Source: Acetobacterium sp. (GTDB lineage: Bacteria; Bacillota; Clostridia; Eubacteriales; Eubacteriaceae). Taken from it: a stretch of DNA of 64,000 nt. The stretch spans positions 62,001-126,000 of the forward strand of contig NZ_JAUSPS010000052.1 in assembly GCF_030652775.1 (NCBI RefSeq), written 5' to 3'. Position 1 is the stretch's first letter; the number at the start of each line of letters is the position of its first letter. Positions 16,618 to 25,107 of this stretch are shown here, piece after piece. A program made the position numbers and the translations under genes. The notes beneath the pieces are model-generated. The model had not been told where the DNA came from, ran no database searches, and saw only the letters and a program-made list of their open reading frames with translations.

Positions 16618-17157
16618 GTGAGCAAAGAAAATTGCGAAAAAAAATTCAAAAGAATATATGCCCAATACGTTGATGAAATCTATCAATATGTATTTTTGCG
16701 AACCGGTGTAAATGTCGGAATTGCCGAAGATCTTACCCAGGAAATATTTTTGGATGTATTTAAAGGCTTGAGTCGATTCAAGGGTTTATGTTCAGAACGA
16801 ACCTGGGTGTATAAAATTACTAAAAACAAGGTCAATGATTTTTATCGAAAACAGTATCGGCACCTGGAACCGATCCCCCTTGAGGATGACTTAACTGCGG
16901 AAATAAGTGATCCGAAACAGGATATGGATGCTTTGGTTGAAAAAACATTTTCCAGCGCGAGCATTATCGATTGCCTGAATCAACTCCCTGAACATTATAA
17001 GCTGGTTCTATTGCTAAAATACATCGATGACAGAAGTGTCAAGGAGATTGCAACAATTACCAATAAATCACCAAAGGCCGTTGAAAACATATTGTTACGG
17101 GCAAGAGCCGGATTTATTAAAGCCTACCAAACCCTGAAAGCAGAGGAGATACGATGA
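16618..17157 (+). CDS. ECF-type RNA polymerase sigma factor
   Basis: A 179-residue sigma-70 family protein with region 2 (EDLTQEIFLDVFKGLSRF, then TWVYKITKNKVNDFYRK) and region 4 (LPEHYKLVLLLKYIDDRSV with the helix-turn-helix VKEIATITNKSPKAVENILLRAR), and no regions 1.1 or 3. It starts with GTG after GAGGT. Its stop overlaps the next ATG by four bases. The AAC-17-CGTC promoter before the operon is a likely target. Confidence 0.92.
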   Translation: MSKENCEKKFKRIYAQYVDEIYQYVFLRTGVNVGIAEDLTQEIFLDVFKGLSRFKGLCSERTWVYKITKNKVNDFYRKQYRHLEPIPLEDDLTAEISDPKQDMDALVEKTFSSASIIDCLNQLPEHYKLVLLLKYIDDRSVKEIATITNKSPKAVENILLRARAGFIKAYQTLKAEEIR

Positions 17158-17426
17158 AAAACAATCGTGATGATTTTATCAAAAAAGCCTTCAAATCCCT
17201 TGATGAAGGATCAAAACCAAGTCAAAAACAAAAACAGATGATGCTGGATAGGCTATTGATCCAGGTACAAACCGAGGAAACCTCTGGATTGGGCCGATAC
17301 CGAAATCTGGTAACAATCTATCCCTGGCGATTCGGGTTTGGGGTATCAGCCATTCAGGCGGTATTGTTTACACTGATGTTTGGCGCAGACTATACGAATT
17401 TTGTTTTACAATTACTGGGGAGGTAA
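17154..17426 (+). CDS. Small membrane protein, candidate anti-sigma factor
   Basis: A 90-residue protein. The first 50 residues are charged (DDFIKKAFKSLDEGSKPSQKQKQ), and one transmembrane helix follows at about residues 62-85. It overlaps the sigma-factor gene by ATGA, the position where anti-sigma factors are usually encoded. No zinc-binding anti-sigma motif (HxxxCxxC) is present and I cannot assign a family. A cytosolic tail plus one helix fits a minimal anti-sigma factor, by inference. Confidence 0.6.
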   Translation: MKNNRDDFIKKAFKSLDEGSKPSQKQKQMMLDRLLIQVQTEETSGLGRYRNLVTIYPWRFGFGVSAIQAVLFTLMFGADYTNFVLQLLGR

Positions 17427-17429
17427 AAG

Positions 17430-17999
17430 ATGGAGATTTTTTTAGAAATGCTTAATCGACCAGTAGAAGCTTTCGAACGCGGAAATAAAAAGCTGGCCTG
17501 GAGCTTGGTGGGTATTACCATTTTAATAATGACTGTATTTGATGTGATGATGAACTATCTGGTAAACGGCAACGATTACCCGGTGGAAATCAATTTGCTT
17601 AAGCTCTTATTGCTGGCGGGTCTGGGGGTGGTGACCTATCTGGGCATTTGCGGAATGCTCTGGGGAGTCTGCAAGCTACTGGGCAGTCAAACCAGGATTG
17701 GTGTTTATGTCAAAACATGGGGATTGACGTATATTCCAACGATAATCTGTGGAGTTACAGTGGTGCTGGTGGAAGCATATTTCACACTTTTCTGGAATAA
17801 TTCCATTTGGGGATTTGTGCTTAACATTTTGTTTGTGGGAATTTTAATCTGGAAAACCATCCTTTATGTGGTGTTTTTAAAAGAGGTGGCCGGGCTGGGC
17901 GGCAAGAAATTGATGATAGCATTTGTACTTTGCGGTATTGGGATTCTAATCCTGGCTTTTTTGAATATGAGTTTGGGATTGAAAACCCCGATTCTTTAA
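17430..17999 (+). CDS. Yip1-like multi-pass membrane protein
   Basis: A 189-residue protein with five hydrophobic segments and a pattern resembling the Yip1 domain family, often encoded beside stress or sigma-factor modules. It is three bases downstream of the small membrane protein. It may be part of the sensing complex for the ECF factor or a member of its regulon. Confidence 0.6.
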   Translation: MEIFLEMLNRPVEAFERGNKKLAWSLVGITILIMTVFDVMMNYLVNGNDYPVEINLLKLLLLAGLGVVTYLGICGMLWGVCKLLGSQTRIGVYVKTWGLTYIPTIICGVTVVLVEAYFTLFWNNSIWGFVLNILFVGILIWKTILYVVFLKEVAGLGGKKLMIAFVLCGIGILILAFLNMSLGLKTPIL

Positions 18000-18088
18000 G
18001 ATGTTGCCTGCCACAATAAAGCTTTCTGGTAAAGTTCTTAAAGGTTGTGGTGATTATGTTAGAAACCGGTTAAATTTGCAAAAAATTC

Positions 18089-18117
18089 TTGATTTTGACA
18101 ATCTTTTATAGTACAAT
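18089..18117 (+). promoter_or_regulatory. Promoter of the structured RNA/polyamine leader
   Basis: TTGATT (18089-18094), a 17-bp spacer and TACAAT (18112-18117) predict transcription from about 18124, exactly where the array of helices begins. Confidence 0.6.
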
Positions 18118-18123
18118 TCGAGA

Positions 18124-18540
18124 CGAATGATAGAAATAGATTTATGTCTATTTGGCGTGTTCATAAACAGGATTTATGAAGACAGCAAAGAATTCTTTTG
18201 ACCATTTCTTTATCGGATTTAACCTGGTGATAAAGAAATTGAATGCCATACGGACAGCTAGGTCAAATGCCGATTGGCAACTTTCGTTGCCTTATTGATT
18301 GAGTATTAGCTCAAATTTTATAAGTTGGTTACTTAAAACCGTGTGCGTTTTTGCACATCACTCTTGTGAAACAATCAATAAGAGTAGTAAAAGTAAGTTC
18401 TTGCTATATAGACTCTAATTTCTACGTTTGAAATCATGCATAGACGGTGCGATCATACGCTCGTGTAAATACAAACCAGTAGAAATAAACTCAAGTGGAT
18501 GAACAGCAGATGCTGAAGGATCACTTGAGTTTTTTGTTTT
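18124..18540 (+). ncRNA. Highly structured RNA of about 415 nt upstream of speD, class unknown
   Basis: No ORF of note, but a succession of perfect stems: AAATAGA/TCTATTT (18134-18140/18147-18153); TTCATAAA/TTTATGAA (18160-18167/18173-18180); TTTGACC/GGTCAAA (18197-18203/18261-18267) stacked on ATTTCTTTATC/GATAAAGAAAT (18204-18214/18229-18239); GGCAAC/GTTGCC (18276-18281/18286-18291); TTATTGATTG/CAATCAATAA (18292-18301/18372-18381) enclosing GTGTGC/GCACAT; and ATTTCTACGTTTG/CAAACcaGTAGAAAT (18418-18430/18472-18486). It ends in an intrinsic terminator. It has its own promoter. It could be a stand-alone RNA or a long riboswitch or attenuator for the polyamine operon. It does not match RNase P, tmRNA, T-box, lysine, SAM or c-di-GMP classes as far as I can tell by eye. 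Confidence 0.65.
18488..18540 (+). terminator. Intrinsic terminator closing the structured RNA
   Basis: AACTCAAGTG (18488-18497) pairs with CACTTGAGTT (18522-18531), with an inner CAGCA/TGCTG pair, followed by TTTTTTGTTTT. It sits 55 nt before speD, so it either ends a separate RNA or attenuates the operon. Confidence 0.88.
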
Positions 18541-18594
18541 ATTAAATTAAGATAGCCAAATTACAATGCGAAAAAATGGAAACGGGGTGGATAA

Positions 18595-19389
18595 ATGGAT
18601 AATAAATTAAAGTTGAATGGTTTTAACAATCTGACCAAGTCTTTAAGCTTTAATATTTATGATGTATGCTATGCAAAGAGCGAACGGGAACAACGGGACT
18701 ATATCGCCTATATTGATGAGCAGTATAACTCAGATCGCTTGACCAATATTTTATATCACGTCACGGAGATGATTGGCGCTCGGGTTCTGAACGTATCGAA
18801 GCAGGATTATGATCCACAGGGAGCCAGTGTTACCTTTTTAATTGCCGAAGAAACCTTTTTACGGGAATATCGGGAAGAAAATGTTGAGAAGACGGATTTG
18901 CAGGGTGATACGGTGGTAGCCCATCTGGACAAAAGTCATGTCACCGTTCATACCTATCCGGAATATCATCCGGACACTTCCATTGCCACCTTTCGAGTGG
19001 ATATTGATGTGGCCACCTGTGGCGAAATTACCCCGCTCAGTACCCTGGATTTCCTGATCGGCAGCTTTGATTCGGACATTATTACCATGGATTATCGGGT
19101 TCGGGGGTTTACCCGCGACGTCAGTGGCAAGAAACTGTTTATGGATCATAAAATCACCTCGATTCAGGATTACATTGATGACAAGACCTTAAAGGAATAT
19201 GATGCCATTGATATTAATGTTTATCAGTCCAATCTCTTTCACACCAAGATGATGTTAAAGGAAATCTGTCTTCAGGATTATTTGTTCAATACCGATGCTT
19301 ATGAGCTACCGCCACGAACGCGGCTGCAGATTACCGAAAACCTCCGTCGCGAAATGATCGAAATTTTCAGCGGCAGTAATGTATATTAA
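18595..19389 (+). CDS. speD: S-adenosylmethionine decarboxylase proenzyme
   Basis: A 264-residue enzyme of the E. coli SpeD type (class 1A length rather than the short Bacillus type). It self-cleaves to a pyruvoyl enzyme; the processing serine is S114 in [13 protein letters not shown]. It produces decarboxylated AdoMet, the aminopropyl donor for SpeE two genes downstream. The SD is GGGGTGG just before the ATG. First gene of a six-gene polyamine operon. Confidence 0.95.
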   Translation: MDNKLKLNGFNNLTKSLSFNIYDVCYAKSEREQRDYIAYIDEQYNSDRLTNILYHVTEMIGARVLNVSKQDYDPQGASVTFLIAEETFLREYREENVEKTDLQGDTVVAHLDKSHVTVHTYPEYHPDTSIATFRVDIDVATCGEITPLSTLDFLIGSFDSDIITMDYRVRGFTRDVSGKKLFMDHKITSIQDYIDDKTLKEYDAIDINVYQSNLFHTKMMLKEICLQDYLFNTDAYELPPRTRLQITENLRREMIEIFSGSNVY

Positions 19390-19420
19390 TTACGTGTATT
19401 AATTGGGAAGGAATAAAAAC

Positions 19421-20875
19421 GTGCCAAAATTAAATCAAGAACGGATGCCGATATTGGCGGCACTCAACGAATTCAAAAGAAATCGGCTGGTTCCCTTTGA
19501 TGTGCCCGGCCATAAACGGGGCAAGGGGAATCCGGAATTAACAGAATTTTTAGGGGAACGCTGTATGACCTTGGATGTCAATTCGATGAAGCCGCTGGAT
19601 AATCTCTGCCATCCGGTTTCGGTAATTAAAGAGGCCGAGGAACTGGCGGCGGATGCCTTTGGTGCCAAACAGGCTTTTTTTATGGTCAATGGTACGACTT
19701 CGGCGGTTCAGACCATGGTATTGTCAGCCTGTAAAAAAGGGGAGAAGATTATTCTGCCCCGCAATGTCCACCGCAGCGTCATCAATGCGATGATTCTGGG
19801 CGGTGCCATCCCGGTTTATGTAAATCCCGAAACGAATCATGAAATCGGTATTTCATTGGGGATGACCCTCTCCGCAGTAGCCAAAGCGATCCAGGAAAAT
19901 CCGGAGGCCAAAGCGATCCTGGTCAACAACCCGACCTATTATGGGGTTTGCTCCAACCTGAAAGCGATCGTCGAAATGGCGCACGCAGCAGGGATGCTGG
20001 TACTGGCCGATGAGGCCCATGGCACCCATTTCTATTTTGGCGAAAACATGCCGATCAGCGGGATGGCAGCCGGTGCCGACATGGCCTCGGTCAGTATGCA
20101 TAAATCCGGCGGATCGCTGACGCAAAGCTCTTTTTTATTGGTGGGGGCGGGGATGAACCCCGGTTATGTCCGTCAGATCATCAATCTGACTCAGACCACC
20201 AGCGGGTCCTATCTGCTGCTTTCCAGTCTCGATATTTCCCGCAAAAATCTGGCCGTCAATGGCAAGAAAATCTTTGCCAAGGTAACCGCCATGGCCCAAT
20301 ACGCCCGGGATGAAATCAATCAGATCGGCGACTATTACGCTTATTCCAAAGAACTGATCAATGGTGATACGATTTACGATTTCGATGCCACCAAGCTGTC
20401 GATTAATACCCTGAACGTTGGACTGGCGGGGATTGAAGTTTACAATATTCTCCGGGACGAATACGATATTCAGGTGGAGTTCGGCGACGTGGGCAATATT
20501 TTGGCCTACATTTCAGTGGGTGACAGCCAACGCAATCTGGAACGGCTGGTCTCGGCGCTGGCCGAAATTCGCCGGATCTATAAAAAAGACAAGGCCGGGA
20601 TGCTGCAATATGAATATATCAATCCCGCGGTGACAGTGGCCCCGCAGGAAGCTTTTTATGCGGACAAGGAAGCCCTGCCGCTGGAAAAAAGCGGCGGCCG
20701 GATCTGTAGCGAGTTTGTAATGGCTTATCCGCCGGGGATTCCGATTTTGGCTCCCGGGGAAATGATTACAGAAGAAATTCTAGACTCCATTGAATACCTG
20801 AAAGAAAAGGGCTGTTTTTTAACCGGCCCCGAAGACATGGAAATAGAATATCTCAATGTGCTGAAGGAGGATTGA
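19421..20875 (+). CDS. speA: Arginine/lysine/ornithine decarboxylase, fold type I (SpeA-like)
   Basis: About 484 residues of the PLP aspartate-aminotransferase-fold decarboxylases (Bacillus SpeA/Cad family). Signatures are DVPGHKRG near the N-terminus, FMVNGTTSAVQ, VLADEAHGTHF, and the PLP lysine K228 in SMHKSGGSLTQ. The frame extends to a TTG at 19403, but GGGAAGGA (19405-19412) fits GTG 19421. The nearby agmatinase-family gene makes arginine, giving agmatine, the likely substrate. Lysine or ornithine cannot be excluded from sequence. Confidence 0.88.
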   Translation: MPKLNQERMPILAALNEFKRNRLVPFDVPGHKRGKGNPELTEFLGERCMTLDVNSMKPLDNLCHPVSVIKEAEELAADAFGAKQAFFMVNGTTSAVQTMVLSACKKGEKIILPRNVHRSVINAMILGGAIPVYVNPETNHEIGISLGMTLSAVAKAIQENPEAKAILVNNPTYYGVCSNLKAIVEMAHAAGMLVLADEAHGTHFYFGENMPISGMAAGADMASVSMHKSGGSLTQSSFLLVGAGMNPGYVRQIINLTQTTSGSYLLLSSLDISRKNLAVNGKKIFAKVTAMAQYARDEINQIGDYYAYSKELINGDTIYDFDATKLSINTLNVGLAGIEVYNILRDEYDIQVEFGDVGNILAYISVGDSQRNLERLVSALAEIRRIYKKDKAGMLQYEYINPAVTVAPQEAFYADKEALPLEKSGGRICSEFVMAYPPGIPILAPGEMITEEILDSIEYLKEKGCFLTGPEDMEIEYLNVLKED

Positions 20876-20879
20876 TTAA

Positions 20880-21731
20880 ATGGAATTATGGTTTTCCGAA
20901 AAACATACCCCCAGTGTCAAATTTTCCATTCAGGTGGATCGCCAGCTTTACTGCGGACAAAGTGAATTTCAGCGGATCGATATTTTTGATTCCAAAGAAT
21001 TTGGCCGTTTTTTAACCCTGGATGGTTACATGATGCTGACCGAAAAAGACGAATTTATCTATCATGAGATGATGGTGCACATACCCATGGCTGTTCATCC
21101 GGCGGCCAAAAAAGTGTTGATTATCGGTGGCGGTGATGGCGGCGCTATCCGCGAGCTGGTGCGTTATCCGCTGGTTGAACACATTGATCTGGTCGAAATT
21201 GACGAGCTAGTGGTGGAAGTCTGCAAAAAGCATCTGCCTCAAACGGCCTGCTGCTTTAGTGATGAGCGGGTGACCATCCATTATCAGGATGGCCTGAAAT
21301 TTATTCGCCGCTGTGAAAATGAATATGACCTGATCATTGTCGATTCCACCGATCCCTTTGGACCCGGCGAAGGCCTATTTACCAAAGAGTTCTATGGTAA
21401 TTGCTATAAGGCGCTGAAAGAAGACGGGATCATGGTCAATCAGCATGAAAGTGCTTTTTATCTGGATGATGCGGTGGCGATGCAGCGGGCTCATAAGCGC
21501 ATTGTCGAGTCCTTCCCGATCAGCCGGGTCTATCAGGCTCATATCCCCACCTATCCCTCGGGGCATTGGTTGTTCGGCTTTGCTTCAAAAAAGTACCATC
21601 CGACTGAGGACTTAAAGGCCGTGAAGTGGAATGCGCAGGGTTTTAAAACCCGCTACTATAATACCCAATTACATGTTGGCGCCTTTGCGCTGCCAAACTA
21701 TGTGGAGGAACTGTTAAAAGATGTTGAATAA
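20880..21731 (+). CDS. speE: Spermidine synthase (aminopropyltransferase)
   Basis: A 283-residue aminopropyltransferase with the N-terminal beta domain, the AdoMet-binding GGGDGGAIRE, the acidic VEIDELVVEV, and DSTDPFGPGEGLFT at the active site. It moves the aminopropyl group of decarboxylated AdoMet to putrescine, or to agmatine in the alternative route. The SD GAAGGAGG is strong. It overlaps speB by 11 bases. Confidence 0.93.
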   Translation: MELWFSEKHTPSVKFSIQVDRQLYCGQSEFQRIDIFDSKEFGRFLTLDGYMMLTEKDEFIYHEMMVHIPMAVHPAAKKVLIIGGGDGGAIRELVRYPLVEHIDLVEIDELVVEVCKKHLPQTACCFSDERVTIHYQDGLKFIRRCENEYDLIIVDSTDPFGPGEGLFTKEFYGNCYKALKEDGIMVNQHESAFYLDDAVAMQRAHKRIVESFPISRVYQAHIPTYPSGHWLFGFASKKYHPTEDLKAVKWNAQGFKTRYYNTQLHVGAFALPNYVEELLKDVE

Positions 21732-22569
21732 AAATATTGAGACCTTTTTAGGTTGTGACAACGAATATGGGGAAGCGGACATTATCGTTTTTGGCGCGCC
21801 CTTTGACTCCACCACCTCCTTTCGTCCCGGCACCCGCTTTGCTAGCCGCACCATGCGGGGGGAATCCTACGGACTGGAAACCTACAGCCCCTACCAGGAC
21901 AAAGATCTGGAAGATCTGGCCGTTTTTGACGGCGGCGATCTGGAACTTTGTTTTGGTGATACCGAAAAGGTGCTGGCAGCGATTGAAAGCTATACCACCA
22001 GGGTATTAAGAGATGGTAAGCGGCCGGTCATGATCGGCGGTGAGCATCTGGTGACCCTGGGAGCGGTTCGGGCGGTGGCCCGGAAATATCCGGATCTGCA
22101 TGTGGTTCATTTTGATGCCCATGCCGATTTGCGCAATGACTATCTGGGGGTTACCCTGTCCCATGCCACGGTGCTGCACCGGGTTTGGGATATCATTGGT
22201 GACGGCCGGATCTATCAATTCGGGATTCGCTCTGGCGAACGCAGTGAGTTCCAATGGGGCAAAGATCACGTCACCACCCAGAAATTTAATTTTAAGGGCC
22301 TGGCCGAAGTGATCGAAAAACTACAGGGTAAACCGGTCTATTTCACCCTGGATCTGGATGTATTAGACCCCTCCGTTTTCCCCGGTACCGGTACCCCGGA
22401 ACCCGGCGGCGTCAGCTTTATGGAGCTGCTTGAAGCGATCCAAAAAGTCGGAGAACTGAATATTGTGGGTTGTGACATCGACGAGCTTTCGCCAATCTAT
22501 GACCAGAGCGGCGCTTCCACCGCCGTAGCCTGCAAGGTGCTGCGGGAACTCTTATTGGCGATGGCCTAA
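21721..22569 (+). CDS. speB: Agmatinase-family ureohydrolase
   Basis: A 282-residue binuclear-manganese ureohydrolase with the metal motifs GGEHLVTLG, FDAHADLR and LDLDVLDPSVFPGTGTPEPGG. It releases urea from agmatine to give putrescine, or from N1-aminopropylagmatine to give spermidine. It starts inside the end of speE with GGAGG 12 bases upstream. Which guanidino substrate is used depends on the order of the SpeE and SpeB steps and cannot be read from sequence. Confidence 0.92.
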   Translation: MLNKNIETFLGCDNEYGEADIIVFGAPFDSTTSFRPGTRFASRTMRGESYGLETYSPYQDKDLEDLAVFDGGDLELCFGDTEKVLAAIESYTTRVLRDGKRPVMIGGEHLVTLGAVRAVARKYPDLHVVHFDAHADLRNDYLGVTLSHATVLHRVWDIIGDGRIYQFGIRSGERSEFQWGKDHVTTQKFNFKGLAEVIEKLQGKPVYFTLDLDVLDPSVFPGTGTPEPGGVSFMELLEAIQKVGELNIVGCDIDELSPIYDQSGASTAVACKVLRELLLAMA

Positions 22570-22579
22570 ACGAATTGTA

Positions 22580-22598
22580 GGGGCGATCCGTGATCGCC
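22580..22598 (+). repeat. Short palindromic hairpin in the polyamine operon
   Basis: GGGCGATC and GATCGCCC form a perfect 8-bp stem with a three-base loop, in the context GTAGGGGCGATC...GATCGCCCG. The sequence resembles dispersed intergenic palindromes seen in many genomes. Confidence 0.45.
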
Positions 22599-22647
22599 CG
22601 AACCTTGTTATGATGTGTTAAATGATAGAAAACAGGAGGAACAAATT

Positions 22648-23847
22648 ATGGGAAAAGCATTAATTATCGGTTGCGGCGGTGTTGCCAGTGTGGCGATTCA
22701 AAAATGCTGTCAAAACAGCGACGTGTTTACCGAAATCTGTATTGCCAGCCGAACCAAAAGCAAGTGCGATGCGCTAAAAGATAAATTGGATGGCGGGGCG
22801 ACAATAATCACCACCGCTCAGGTCAATGCCGATCACGTCGATGAGCTGATTGCGCTGATTGAAGATGTCGATCCGGACGTGGTCTTGAATCTGGCTTTGC
22901 CTTATCAGGATCTGACCATTATGGACGCCTGTCTGGCCACCAAAACCCATTACGTCGATACCGCTAATTACGAGCCGGAAGATACCGCTAAATTTGAATA
23001 TAAATGGCAGTGGGAATACCGGGAACGGTTTGAAAAAGCCGGAATTACAGCGCTGCTGGGCAGCGGCTTTGACCCCGGGGTGACCGGCGTTTTCTCGGCC
23101 TATGCGATGAAACATCAGTTTGACGAGATCAATTATATCGATATTCTTGATGCCAACGCCGGCGATCACGGCTATCCCTTTGCCACCAACTTCAATCCGG
23201 AAATCAATATTCGCGAAGTCACCGCCAATGGCAGCTATTGGGAAGAAGGTAAATGGGTTGAAACCAAACCGATGGAAATTAAGCGGGTTTACAATTTCCC
23301 CGAAATTGGCCCTAAAGATATGTATCTGCTCCACCATGAAGAACTGGAATCGCTGGGTCAAAATATCAAGGGGATTAAACGGATTCGCTTCTTTATGACC
23401 TTTGGCGAAAGCTATCTGACCCACCTGAAATGTCTGGAAAACGTTGGCATGACCTCGATTGAACCGATCGAATATGATGGTAAAATGATTGTGCCACTAC
23501 AGTTTCTGGCTGCCGTATTACCAGATCCTTCAACCCTCGGTCCTCGAACCAAAGGAAAAACCAATATCGGCTGTATCTTTCAGGGCAAAAAAGATGGCCG
23601 GGACAAAACCTACTATCTCTACAACGTCTGCGATCATGAAGAATGCTACAAAGAAGTTGGTTCCCAGGCGATCTCCTATACCACCGGGGTACCGGCGATG
23701 ATCGGTGCGATGTTGGTAATGACCGGCCAGTGGCAAAAACCCGGGGTTTACAATATCGAAGAGTTCGATCCCGATCCCTTTATGGAAGCCCTGAATAAAT
23801 GGGGACTGCCCTGGCAGGAAAGTTTTGAGCCGGAGCTGGTTGATTAA
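22648..23847 (+). CDS. Carboxynorspermidine/carboxyspermidine dehydrogenase
   Basis: A 399-residue saccharopine-dehydrogenase-family protein starting GKALIIGCGGVASVA, with DPDVVLNLALPYQDL, HYVDTANYEPED and LLGSGFDPGVTGVF. The enzyme condenses aspartate semialdehyde with putrescine (or diaminopropane) and reduces the product to carboxyspermidine (or carboxynorspermidine). The AGGAGGA at 22634-22640 places the start at ATG 22648, not at the upstream GTG. The decarboxylase follows two bases later. Confidence 0.92.
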   Translation: MGKALIIGCGGVASVAIQKCCQNSDVFTEICIASRTKSKCDALKDKLDGGATIITTAQVNADHVDELIALIEDVDPDVVLNLALPYQDLTIMDACLATKTHYVDTANYEPEDTAKFEYKWQWEYRERFEKAGITALLGSGFDPGVTGVFSAYAMKHQFDEINYIDILDANAGDHGYPFATNFNPEINIREVTANGSYWEEGKWVETKPMEIKRVYNFPEIGPKDMYLLHHEELESLGQNIKGIKRIRFFMTFGESYLTHLKCLENVGMTSIEPIEYDGKMIVPLQFLAAVLPDPSTLGPRTKGKTNIGCIFQGKKDGRDKTYYLYNVCDHEECYKEVGSQAISYTTGVPAMIGAMLVMTGQWQKPGVYNIEEFDPDPFMEALNKWGLPWQESFEPELVD

Positions 23848-23849
23848 GC

Positions 23850-24995
23850 ATGGCGGAAATGGAATTAACGGACGCCTTCAAGAAACTGCCGACGCCCTGT
23901 TATCTGGTCGATGAAAGCCTGCTGATTAAAAACTTAAAAATTCTGGACCGGGTCCAGCAAGCCACCGGGTGTCGGATTCTGCTGGCCCAAAAGGCTTTTT
24001 CGATGTTTTCGCTTTACCCCCTGATCGGTCGCTATCTGGCCGGCACCACAGCCAGCGGGCTCTTTGAAGCGCGGCTGGGTCATGAGGAAATGGGCGGGGA
24101 AACCCATGTGTTTGCCACCGCCTATCGTGACGATGAGTTTGACGAAATCGTCGAAATTTGCGACCATATTGTTTTTAACTCCTTCAATCAGTGGCAGAAA
24201 TTTAAGGAGAAAGCCCTTAGCGCCGGACGGGAATGCGGGATCCGGATCAATCCGGAATGCTCCACCCAGGATCACGCCATCTATGATCCCTGTTCACCAG
24301 GTTCAAGGATGGGGGTCACCCGCAGCCAGTTTGTTCCCGAGCTGCTGGACGGTATCAGCGGGCTGCATTTTCATACCCTCTGCGAGCAGAATGCCGATGC
24401 TTTGGAGGAAACTCTGAAAGCAGTGGAAGAAAATTTTGGCGAATTTCTTAATCAGTTGAAATGGCTTAACTTTGGCGGGGGACATCACATCACCCGGGAT
24501 GATTACGATATCGAAAAACTGATTGCCGCCATCAAGCGGATTCAGGAAAGCTACGGACTAAAGGTCTATCTTGAACCCGGGGAAGCAGTGGCGCTCAACA
24601 CCGGGTTTCTGGTAGCCACAGTGCTGGATTTAATCGATAACGGCGTTCAGAATGCCATCCTCGATACATCTGCCGCCTGTCATATGCCGGATGTGCTGGA
24701 AATGCCCTACCGGCCCAACATTATCGGGGCAGCATTACCGGATGAAAAACCCTTTACCTATCGGCTAGGTGGGCCGACCTGTCTGGCTGGGGATATTATC
24801 GGCGACTATGCCTTTGAGCAACCACTAAAAATTGGCGACCGCCTGGTGTTCTGCGATATGGCCATTTATTCGATGGTTAAAACCAACACTTTTAATGGCA
24901 TGAATCTCCCTGCCATTGCCATCTTTAACCAGGAAAAAACGATTCAGATGGTAAAACAATTTGGATATGAAGATTTTAAAAACCGGTTATCTTAA
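23850..24995 (+). CDS. nspC: Carboxynorspermidine/carboxyspermidine decarboxylase
   Basis: A 381-residue PLP decarboxylase of the alanine-racemase fold. The PLP lysine is K48 in LLAQKAF; other family segments are LNFGGGHHIT, YLEPGEAV, HMPDVLEMPYRP and GPTCLAGDIIGDY. It removes the carboxylate from carboxy(nor)spermidine. It completes a second aminopropyl pathway in an operon that already encodes SpeD and SpeE. Its 3' end overlaps a terminator. Confidence 0.95.
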   Translation: MAEMELTDAFKKLPTPCYLVDESLLIKNLKILDRVQQATGCRILLAQKAFSMFSLYPLIGRYLAGTTASGLFEARLGHEEMGGETHVFATAYRDDEFDEIVEICDHIVFNSFNQWQKFKEKALSAGRECGIRINPECSTQDHAIYDPCSPGSRMGVTRSQFVPELLDGISGLHFHTLCEQNADALEETLKAVEENFGEFLNQLKWLNFGGGHHITRDDYDIEKLIAAIKRIQESYGLKVYLEPGEAVALNTGFLVATVLDLIDNGVQNAILDTSAACHMPDVLEMPYRPNIIGAALPDEKPFTYRLGGPTCLAGDIIGDYAFEQPLKIGDRLVFCDMAIYSMVKTNTFNGMNLPAIAIFNQEKTIQMVKQFGYEDFKNRLS

Positions 24996-25013
24996 TAGAT
25001 TCCGGTTTTTTTT
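24978..25013 (+). terminator. Terminator of the polyamine operon
   Basis: AAAAACCGG (24978-24986) pairs with CCGGTTTTT (25002-25010), followed by further T. The 5' arm is inside the nspC coding end. Confidence 0.85.
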
Positions 25014-25046
25014 ATGAAAAAATCCGGTTAATTGCGGTTGCCTTTA

Positions 25047-25055
25047 TGATATAAT
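25047..25055 (+). promoter_or_regulatory. Extended -10 promoter element
   Basis: TGATATAAT has the TGn extension before a consensus TATAAT, about 50 bases before the methyltransferase gene at 25108. No good -35 box is seen. Confidence 0.5.
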
Positions 25056-25107
25056 AGTTTAAATTAGAATTATTCAATAGCATTAAGATAGAGAACAGGA
25101 GAAACAT

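Noticed and set aside
18124-18540. Identification of the structured RNA as a group I intron
   Set aside because: A stretch near 18261-18291 recalls a group I core, but the conserved P7 segments are not found and no split gene flanks it.
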